Shown piece after piece: positions 7,195 through 12,564 of a stretch of 12,564 bases of DNA (positions are counted from its first letter, which is position 1; each line of letters begins with the position of its first letter). Both the position numbers and the translations under genes were made by a program. The stretch spans positions 1 to 12,564 of the forward strand of contig WQXX01000018.1 of NCBI GenBank assembly GCA_009781535.1, written 5' to 3'. This stretch comes from Coriobacteriia bacterium. GTDB taxonomy: Bacteria > Actinomycetota > Coriobacteriia > Coriobacteriales > UBA8131. The notes under the pieces are model-generated. The model ran no database searches and was not told where the DNA came from. It saw nothing but the letters and a program-made list of their open reading frames with translations.

Positions 7195-7306
7195 GAAAGC
7201 TCCTTAGAACGTGCAACCGAGACATAACTTTGGAGTGTGCTTATTACTATAACCTGGGTGTGCGACTGAAACATGGCTTGGCGCTCGATTCGCTGCATCT
7301 AGTCTG
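7195..7306 (-). promoter_or_regulatory. Gap before the glycosyltransferase, with ribosome binding site and possible promoter
   Basis: On the minus strand AAGGAG (7205-7200) lies five bases before the TTG start at 7194 and decides that start. Further upstream a TATAGT-like -10 box (in the GGTTATAGTAATAAG context, about 7242-7256) could drive the five-gene unit, but its -35 region is weak. I see no clear terminator hairpin for purB, so read-through from purB is possible. Confidence 0.45.
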
Positions 7307-8683
7307 CTAGAACGAGAGGTCTTCAAGACGTTTGAAGAGCACCTCGATATTCCCAAGGAAACTCCATGGGTCAAACAAGTCTTCAAGTCTGCTCGCAGGA
7401 AGGATAGCCGCACGTTTATCCCCTGCGATTCGTTCTTTGAAACCAGGACCCAAACGCGCTTGCTGGATATCTTCCCAAACCTCCATGGCATTGGTTTGAA
7501 CGATCTCGTACGCGTCTTCACGGCTCAAGCCTGCCTCGACCAATGCCAGCAGCACCTTGCTTGAATAGATAAGGCCGCGCGTACGCTCAAGATTAGCGCG
7601 GCAGTTCTCGGGGTAGACCTTCAGCCCGTCTAATATCCATTGCATCTTGGTGATTATGTAATCAAGTGCGATGAAACTATCCACCAACGCGATACGTTCG
7701 GCGCTGCTGTGCGAGATGTCGCGCTCGTGCCACAACGCCACATTGTCAAAGGCAACCTGAGCGTTGGCTTTGATGACCCGCGCCATGCCGCATACACGCT
7801 CCGCAGTGATGGGGTTGCGTTTGTGGGGCATAGCCGATGAGCCTTTCTGGCCTTTTGCAAAGGGCTCCTCTGCTTCAAGCGTATCGCTTTTCTGCAAGGC
7901 GCGCACCTCCATGGCGATGTGCTCAAGCGTTGCCGCCGTCATAGCAAGTGCTGAGGCGATATGCGCATGGTTATCGCGGGCGATGACCTGCGTTGAAAGC
8001 GGGTCTGCTGTAAGACCGAGCGCCGCGCACACATACTGCTCGACATAAGGATCGATGCTTGAGTAGCTGCCCACCGCTCCTGAGATGGCTCCACGCGCGG
8101 CGCTTAAAGTCCGCGCCTGGATGAGCCTTTCCTCGTTGCGTTTAAGCGCCCAGGCCCAGGCGCCGAACTTCATGCCAAAGGTCATGGGCTCGGCATGGAT
8201 CCCATGGGTACGCCCAACGCACAACGTGTCCTTGAACTCAAAGGCACGGCGCTGTGCTGTGGTACCAAGCGTGCGCACACCTTCGAGGATGAGATCAAGC
8301 GCCTGCGTGAGCTGGTAGCACAGCGCCGTGTCGCCCAAGTCAGACGAGGTCATGCCAAAATGCACCCAACGTGACGGCTTTGGCTTACCTTCTGGTACTG
8401 TCGCATCGATATGCTCGGCCACATCGGTAAGAAAAGCTATAACGTCGTGGTTAAGCGTCGCTTCCAGCTCATCGATATGCCTTGCGTTAAAGTCCGCATG
8501 CTCGCGTATCCAACGGGCCTCGTCAAGCGTGATGCGAGAGGCGTCGGACTTGGCAAATGCCTTTGTGGCGGCAAGCTCGGCTTGTGCCTCGCAGGCTAGC
8601 ACCTCGATCTCAAGCCAGATCCGGTATTTGTTTTCAAGACTGAAAAGATCGCCCATCCGCGGGCGTGTATATCGTTCAATCAT
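7307..8683 (-). CDS. purB: Adenylosuccinate lyase
   Basis: PurB performs two fumarate-releasing steps of purine synthesis: SAICAR to AICAR, and adenylosuccinate to AMP. It acts in the cytoplasm as a tetramer. The 458-aa protein has the superfamily signature GSSAMPHKRNP at 281-291, carrying the mobile-loop catalytic Ser. It also has HFGMTSSDLGDT (108-119) and GRTHGIHAEP (157-166), with the active-site histidine region. Length and motifs are normal. AGGAG lies 11 bases before ATG 8683, a long spacing. An out-of-frame ATG at 8693 opens a five-codon ORF that ends just inside purB and might affect initiation. The gene is divergent from the DUF1624 gene and stands alone, without other purine genes in view. 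Confidence 0.95.
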   Translation of the reverse strand: MIERYTRPRMGDLFSLENKYRIWLEIEVLACEAQAELAATKAFAKSDASRITLDEARWIREHADFNARHIDELEATLNHDVIAFLTDVAEHIDATVPEGKPKPSRWVHFGMTSSDLGDTALCYQLTQALDLILEGVRTLGTTAQRRAFEFKDTLCVGRTHGIHAEPMTFGMKFGAWAWALKRNEERLIQARTLSAARGAISGAVGSYSSIDPYVEQYVCAALGLTADPLSTQVIARDNHAHIASALAMTAATLEHIAMEVRALQKSDTLEAEEPFAKGQKGSSAMPHKRNPITAERVCGMARVIKANAQVAFDNVALWHERDISHSSAERIALVDSFIALDYIITKMQWILDGLKVYPENCRANLERTRGLIYSSKVLLALVEAGLSREDAYEIVQTNAMEVWEDIQQARLGPGFKERIAGDKRAAILPASRLEDLFDPWSFLGNIEVLFKRLEDLSF

Positions 8684-8847
8684 GAGGATTCATGCTCCTG
8701 TATCTGTCCGCGCCACTAAACTTTCAGAATCCTGTATTTGACTGCGTCACAAGCGTATTGTACCTCAAAGCAGGGTAAAGATACAGGTTTCGTGGTATTG
8801 TATAAGCGTTCTTCCACATGATGGCTGCAAAAAAGGGTAGGGAAACA
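8684..8847. promoter_or_regulatory. Divergent promoter region of purB and the DUF1624 gene
   Basis: An octamer GTATTGTA occurs twice in the same orientation, at 8755-8762 and 8795-8802, 40 bp apart. The right copy runs into TATAAG (8801-8806), a candidate -10 box for the plus-strand gene. The left copy, read on the minus strand, gives TACAAT, a candidate -10 box for purB about 60 bases before its message would reach the start. The -35 elements are weak on both strands. Equal spacing of the octamers could also reflect operator sites. Use of these boxes is inferred. Confidence 0.4.
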
Positions 8848-9726
8848 ATGGATGAAGCGGAAACGATCGACGCCGTGGGAACGGCGGATGAAGCAGAAGC
8901 GATCGACACAGTGGGAACGACAGAGGAAGCAGGAGCTGGAGAGTCAATAATTCGCACGACTGAGGCTCATACGCCCAAGATACGCAATCGGGTGCGGATA
9001 TTCGACATCTTGCGGGGACTGGCGCTGCTCAGCATGGCGACCTGGCATTGCATTTTCGACCTCATCAACCTCTATGGCATGAAGATACCGTGGTTTTATG
9101 AGTTCCCGACACAGGTCCTGTGGGGGCAGATTACCGTCTACTGCTTTATCCTCGTATCGGGCGCCTGCTTAAACCTCGGACGCAAAACGGCAAGGCGTGG
9201 CCTTGTGGTATTCGGCTGTGCGCTGTTAATCTCACTTGTCACGTATCTTGCCATGCCTGAGATGTTCATCAATTTCGGCATCCTGCACATGTTCGGATGC
9301 TGTATGCTGCTGGCGGCCCTTCTTAAACCACTCCTGAAAAAAATCCCCTGGGGCGTCGGCTTGGCGGTGTGTCTCGCACTGTATCTGTTGTTGTACCTCG
9401 TGCCGCACGGTTCTATCGGCATCCTGAATTATCCACTAGTGGATTTGCCACGCGAGCTTTATAGCACGAGCTTCCTTTTCCCGATCGGCCTTCCTGGCCC
9501 CTCCTACCATTCCGGTGATTATTACCCCATTATCCCCTGGGTATTCCTTTTCTTCGCTGGTTATTTTGTTTTCAGGCCTCTTAAGCGCATTAAGCTGTTC
9601 ACCGCCACCAAGCCAGGAAAGAACCCCATAGAGTTCCTGGGTCGCTACAGCCTTATCGCCTACATGGCACACCAGCCGCTCATCCTTCTTGTGTTGATGT
9701 TACTGAGTTTTGCCGGCGTGCTCTGA
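8848..9726 (+). CDS. DUF1624/HGSNAT-like membrane acyltransferase
   Basis: This predicted 292-aa multi-pass membrane protein is related to the catalytic domain of heparan-alpha-glucosaminide N-acetyltransferase (PF07786). The first helix carries RIFDILRGLALL then MATWHCIFDL (about 50-71), with the family's Asp, Arg and His. ILHMFG follows at about 145-150, GDYYPIIPW at about 223-231 and a C-terminal LGRYSLIAYMAHQP, resembling other membrane acyltransferases. About seven or eight hydrophobic helices are seen. Family members are thought to move acyl groups onto sugars of surface polymers, but the substrate here is unknown. The 48-residue N-terminal tail is acidic and holds a 12-residue tandem repeat. 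I chose ATG 8848 because AGGG lies five bases upstream; ATGs at 8818 and 8821 are in frame and would add 10 or 9 residues. Confidence 0.8.
   Translation: MDEAETIDAVGTADEAEAIDTVGTTEEAGAGESIIRTTEAHTPKIRNRVRIFDILRGLALLSMATWHCIFDLINLYGMKIPWFYEFPTQVLWGQITVYCFILVSGACLNLGRKTARRGLVVFGCALLISLVTYLAMPEMFINFGILHMFGCCMLLAALLKPLLKKIPWGVGLAVCLALYLLLYLVPHGSIGILNYPLVDLPRELYSTSFLFPIGLPGPSYHSGDYYPIIPWVFLFFAGYFVFRPLKRIKLFTATKPGKNPIEFLGRYSLIAYMAHQPLILLVLMLLSFAGVL
8851..8940 (+). repeat. 36-bp tandem repeat in the 5' end of the DUF1624 gene
   Basis: Two full 36-bp units (8851-8886 and 8887-8922) are followed by a diverged partial copy (8923-8940). They encode DEAETIDAVGTA, DEAEAIDTVGTT and EEAGAG, an acidic tail before the first membrane helix. 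The period keeps frame. Most differences between the full units are at third codon positions, with three amino-acid changes, so the units have diverged somewhat. Confidence 0.88.
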
Positions 9727-9910
9727 GGCGATGCCTGCCTACAACCATCGAGCGACAAGTTTTTCTGACAACACACGCACGATATGATTACCCATACGTA
9801 GGTTTTCTGGACGACAACTGAACCAACACAACAGCCCTCCCACTAGACCCTTCATGTCGGGCTTCGCCCTTTATTCAGGGCGACATCGTGGCGTGCTCTG
9901 GGGCGGCGAG
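9727..9910. other. Convergent intergenic spacer
   Basis: This 184-bp gap separates the ends of the DUF1624 gene (plus) and the OmpR-family kinase gene (minus). Apart from the hairpin at 9854-9886 I see no ORF, RNA gene or long repeat. Neither strand shows a classic hairpin followed by a T-run. Confidence 0.5.
9854..9886. terminator. Hairpin between convergent genes, possible bidirectional terminator
   Basis: A 6-bp stem CGCCCT (9865-9870) and AGGGCG (9877-9882) encloses the loop TTATTC. It extends by ATGT (9854-9857) pairing with ACAT (9883-9886) across a 7-base bulge. GGGC-TTC-GCCC (9859-9869) offers a competing stem. The location between convergent gene ends suggests a shared terminator, but no T-tract follows on either strand. 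It could instead be a dispersed palindromic repeat. Confidence 0.4.
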
Positions 9911-10969
9911 TTAGTGAGACTGCGGAGGTAGCGAGGGGATGGCGACGATGAAACAAGCGCCGCCACCAGGAAAATTAAAGGCCTCGACCGTGCCCTCGTG
10001 AGAGGTAACGATGGCTTTGACAATCGTCAAACCAAGGCCCATACCACCTGTCGAGCGTGTACGCGATGAGTCGCCGCGATAAAAACGGTCGAACAGGCGG
10101 GCGGGATCGACGTCCCCAAAGCCGGGCCCATCGTCTGAGACCGTGATGACACTGTGACCTTTGATGCCGCTGAGCGCGACGTCGACCCGCCCGCCGCTTT
10201 TTACAACGCGGCTCGCATTGTCGACAAGGTTCGTGACGACCTGCTGGAGGCGGTCAGGATCGCCGAGCACGTCGGGAGCCTCACCGGTTAAAGACGTTAT
10301 AACCTCTCGAGCGTCGAGCAGGGGCGCAAGCATATCAAGCGCGTGCTCGGCGACGTCGTGGAGGTTAACGCGGTTCAAGACGATCTCACCGTCCCCTTCG
10401 ATCCGCTGCAAGGTAAGCAGGTCGCTTGCCAGTCTGGTGAGGCGCTCGCTTTCGCGGATGATCGTCTCGCAAAACCGCGTGCGGTCCTCATATGAGATGT
10501 CCTCATCAAGCATCGTCTCGGCGGCGCCGCGAATGGCAGTCAGCGGGGTACGCAGCTCATGCGAGACGTCGCTTACAAACTGCCCCTGGCGTTTACTGTC
10601 AGCCGAAGCCTCCGCAATCGAAGCACGAACCCGCGCTCCGACCCTGTCAAGCGACTCGGCAAACTCCTGGACGCCAAGCGACGCCAGTTTTGTCCGATCG
10701 TCGACAAAGCGCACCGACAGATTCCCTCCGGCTAATTGTCCTACTTTCAAGGCGATCTTTGCGATTGGGCCAAGATAGATGCCTGTTGCAGCATATGAGC
10801 AGATGAATGCAAGTATGCCCGCAGGTAGCACAAGGACGAGCATCCAGGTAAAGGCGTTCTCGTTTGAAATGACAACCGCAAGCACGAACAGCACAAAGAT
10901 AAGCGCGATGACGATGGCAAAAACCGCGCTGATTGCTGAGAGCAGTATCCGGATATTCCTATAACGCAT
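9911..10969 (-). CDS. HAMP-type sensor histidine kinase
   Basis: This 352-aa membrane histidine kinase is partner to the OmpR-type regulator just upstream. Two helices (about 8-34 and 41-64) are separated by only about six residues, so there is almost no external sensor domain. A HAMP-like linker (about 65-118) follows. The dimerisation domain has FVSDVSHELRTPLTAI with phosphoacceptor H137. The ATPase domain has the N-box QQVVTNLVDNAS (242-253), SDDGPGFG (278-285), FDRFYRGD and GGMGLGLTIVKAI (308-320). The overall form resembles PhoR/WalK-type kinases without PAS or periplasmic domains. It starts 8 bp after the regulator's stop with no clear ribosome binding site, so translation is probably coupled. 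It may sense membrane state, or work through an accessory protein; this is inferred. Confidence 0.92.
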   Translation of the reverse strand: MRYRNIRILLSAISAVFAIVIALIFVLFVLAVVISNENAFTWMLVLVLPAGILAFICSYAATGIYLGPIAKIALKVGQLAGGNLSVRFVDDRTKLASLGVQEFAESLDRVGARVRASIAEASADSKRQGQFVSDVSHELRTPLTAIRGAAETMLDEDISYEDRTRFCETIIRESERLTRLASDLLTLQRIEGDGEIVLNRVNLHDVAEHALDMLAPLLDAREVITSLTGEAPDVLGDPDRLQQVVTNLVDNASRVVKSGGRVDVALSGIKGHSVITVSDDGPGFGDVDPARLFDRFYRGDSSRTRSTGGMGLGLTIVKAIVTSHEGTVEAFNFPGGGACFIVAIPSLPPQSH

Positions 10970-10977
10970 AACAGGGC

Positions 10978-11685
10978 TTATAGCACTTTAAAGCGATATC
11001 CATACCCACGGACTGTTTCGATAAGGCCAGGATCGACGTGCGCAGCCTCAAGTTTGTCACGCAGACGCTTGACATGGGTATCGACGGTCTTTGTCTCAAC
11101 CAGGTATTCCCAGCCCCACGCATCGCGAAGCAACTGGTCTCGCGATAAGACCTTGCCAGCATGGCGCATCAATGCGGCGAGCAACTCGAACTCACGCGGG
11201 GTAAGATCGATGACGTCCGCGCCATGCGAGGCGATATGGGTACCTTCATCGATGTGGATACCACTCACCTCGATGACCTCATTAAAGTCCTTATCCGACG
11301 CATTCTCCTGTTGGGCAGTGCGACGCAACAGCGCCTTGACTCGTGCCAGTAACTCACGCACACCAAAGGGTTTTGCGAGATAGTCGTCTCCTCCGATTTC
11401 AAGCCCTACGACCTTGTCAAGTTCGGTATCGCGCGCCGAGAGAAACAGCACTGGTACCGTAGTGCTTGAGCGGATGCGACGAACCACCTCATACCCATCC
11501 ATGTTGGGAAGCATCACATCCAAGACCACAAGGCTGAAAGAGTTCGACAAGATGAGGTCTACAGCGGTGGCTCCATCCTCTGCGATCTGAACCTCATAGC
11601 CTTCCTTACGTAGATTGTAACTGACAAACTCAGTGATCGACGGTTCATCGTCAACCACCAAGATACGCGCTGGCGTATTGCTCAT
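10978..11685 (-). CDS. OmpR/PhoB-family response regulator
   Basis: This 235-aa cytoplasmic transcription factor has a receiver domain (about 5-120) with the acidic pocket VVDDE (11-14), phosphorylated D56 (LDVMLPNMDG), S83 and K105 (AKPFG). Its winged-helix effector domain (about 135-235) has LTPREFELLAALMRHAG, TVDTHVKRLRDKL and IETVRGYGYRF. These are standard OmpR/PhoB features. ATG 11685 has AGGAAGG seven bases upstream. The kinase gene follows after 8 bp, so the two form a two-component operon. The pair resembles PhoP/PhoR or RegX3-type systems, but no target or signal can be named from the sequence. It is divergent from coaX, which does not by itself imply regulation of coaX. Confidence 0.95.
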   Translation of the reverse strand: MSNTPARILVVDDEPSITEFVSYNLRKEGYEVQIAEDGATAVDLILSNSFSLVVLDVMLPNMDGYEVVRRIRSSTTVPVLFLSARDTELDKVVGLEIGGDDYLAKPFGVRELLARVKALLRRTAQQENASDKDFNEVIEVSGIHIDEGTHIASHGADVIDLTPREFELLAALMRHAGKVLSRDQLLRDAWGWEYLVETKTVDTHVKRLRDKLEAAHVDPGLIETVRGYGYRFKVL

Positions 11686-11890
11686 GATGCTGCCTTCCTC
11701 GTATCAATCGAATCCTAGATTGAATCAACACCCGTTTATCGGTTCGGCACTATACTACCACTGCGTTACAGTACAATGGAGTAGTATCACGCTGAGGTAA
11801 CGTTTTTGTCACAAAGCGCTGTTATTGCCACTGCAATCCTTGCTTTCCCACCTGCTTGTAATAACGGCGTCGCGTACAAGGGAGTTTCAT
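11686..11890. promoter_or_regulatory. Divergent regulatory region, regulator operon / coaX
   Basis: On the minus strand TTGTAC (11776-11771), a 16-bp spacer and TATAGT (11754-11749) form a plausible sigma-70-type promoter. It would give a leader of about 57 bases for the regulator gene. A 7-bp inverted repeat, ATACTAC (11752-11758) and GTAGTAT (11781-11787), covers the -10 box and flanks the -35 box. A second pair, CGTTAC (11764-11769) and GTAACG (11797-11802), is interleaved with it. These are candidate operators, perhaps for autoregulation. On the plus strand GGGAG (11880-11884) lies six bases before the coaX ATG. The coaX promoter is not clear. Confidence 0.5.
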
Positions 11891-12564
11891 ATGCTGCTTG
11901 CTGTTGATATCGGAAACACACAGACGGTTGTTGGCATGTATGACGCAACCGAACTCGTGCTCAAATGTCGCATCGCTACACTTGCAAGCGACACCGCTGA
12001 TGAATTGCTTGTCAAACTCCAGGGTCTCTTTTCGCTTAGCGGCCTTGCTTTTACCGACGCCACCGATGTAGCCATCGCCTCAGTGGTACCGGCGCTGACG
12101 GAGCAGTGGCGTTACATCGCACGCCGATTGACCGATAACGAGCCCCTTGTCCTGACAAGCGCTACTAATACCGGGCTTGCCGTCCACTATGCTAATCCTG
12201 CAGAAATCGGCGCCGATCGTATCGCAGACGCCGTTGCAGCCATCCATCTGTACAGGGCGCCGGTACTTGTCGTCGATTTTGGGACAGCGACCAATATCGA
12301 GGTCGTCAACAAGGACGGGGCGTTCGTCGGCGGTATCATTGCGCCCGGACTGGCGATATCAGCTGAGGCTTTGTTCCTTGCAGCCGCGCGGCTCACCAAG
12401 ATCGATATCGAGGTTCCCCCCGCTGTTATCGGCACTAACACAAAGTGCGCCGTGCAGTCAGGCTTGACCTATGGTGAGATTGACCGCATCGACGGACTTG
12501 TGCGACGGGTGTTCGATGAACTGGGTTATACGGCGCCCGTGGTGGCCACCGGCGGCCTTTCGCA
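11891..12564 (+). CDS. coaX: Type III pantothenate kinase (3' end missing)
   Basis: CoaX phosphorylates pantothenate, the first step of coenzyme A synthesis. Members of this type are not feedback-inhibited by CoA and usually need a monovalent cation. The window holds the first 224 codons; the family is about 255-260 aa, so only the C-terminus is missing. Visible motifs are the phosphate-binding VDIGNTQ (5-11), ASVVP (63-67), the pantothenate and catalytic motif IGADRIAD (106-113, D109 the likely base), VDFGTATN (128-135) and GGIIAPG further on, ending at ATGGLS. ATG 11891 has AAGGGAG six bases upstream. It is read divergently from the OmpR-type two-component operon. Confidence 0.95.
   Translation, partial: MLLAVDIGNTQTVVGMYDATELVLKCRIATLASDTADELLVKLQGLFSLSGLAFTDATDVAIASVVPALTEQWRYIARRLTDNEPLVLTSATNTGLAVHYANPAEIGADRIADAVAAIHLYRAPVLVVDFGTATNIEVVNKDGAFVGGIIAPGLAISAEALFLAAARLTKIDIEVPPAVIGTNTKCAVQSGLTYGEIDRIDGLVRRVFDELGYTAPVVATGGLS

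Noticed and set aside
10161..10778. 205-codon plus-strand ORF
   Set aside because: It is antisense to the histidine kinase, whose motifs are complete on the other strand. The translation is Ser/Arg/Thr-rich with no recognisable domain.
11797..11808. LytTR binding site (GTAACG followed by a T-run)
   Set aside because: It matches only part of the known LytTR consensus and occurs once, whereas LytTR sites are paired direct repeats.

Overview
The window is a gene-dense stretch of a bacterial chromosome with roughly even base composition. The mix of gene families and the near-absence of gaps suggest a Gram-positive, possibly an actinobacterium of the Coriobacteriia type. That placement rests on the general character of the proteins and is only moderately secure. 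No rRNA, tRNA, insertion sequence, prophage or CRISPR array is visible. Both ends cut a gene: ftsW at the left and coaX at the right.

Left part (1-7194, all minus strand, read right to left). A probable five-gene unit starts with a family-2-type glycosyltransferase that uses a TTG start behind a strong ribosome binding site. It continues with a TauE/SafE-type membrane transporter, a LytS-like histidine kinase with a GAF-like input domain, a LytTR response regulator and an HD-domain dNTP triphosphohydrolase (dgt). Gaps are 18 bp, 71 bp, a 23-bp overlap and 0 bp. After 132 bp comes the cell-wall and division pair murD-ftsW, joined by an ATGA overlap. murD has a perfect TATAAT six bases before its ATG, which suggests a leaderless mRNA.

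Middle part (7307-9726). purB (adenylosuccinate lyase, minus) is divergent from a DUF1624/HGSNAT-like membrane acyltransferase (plus), whose N-terminal tail holds an acidic 12-residue tandem repeat.

Right part (9911-12564). An OmpR/PhoB-type response regulator and its HAMP histidine kinase (minus) converge on the DUF1624 gene across a hairpin-bearing spacer. They are divergent from coaX, a type III pantothenate kinase (plus). The 205-bp divergent region carries a plausible regulator promoter flanked by inverted repeats.

The most unusual signals are in-frame tandem repeats in three separate genes: 7 aa x 2 in FtsW, 7 aa x 5 in MurD and 12 aa x 2.5 in the DUF1624 protein. Also notable are the apparent leaderless murD start, the coupling of a transporter, a LytS/LytTR pair and a dNTPase in one unit, and a histidine kinase with almost no external sensor loop. 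I see no clear wholly new multi-gene system. The transporter/two-component/dgt unit is the best candidate for an undescribed signalling pathway.
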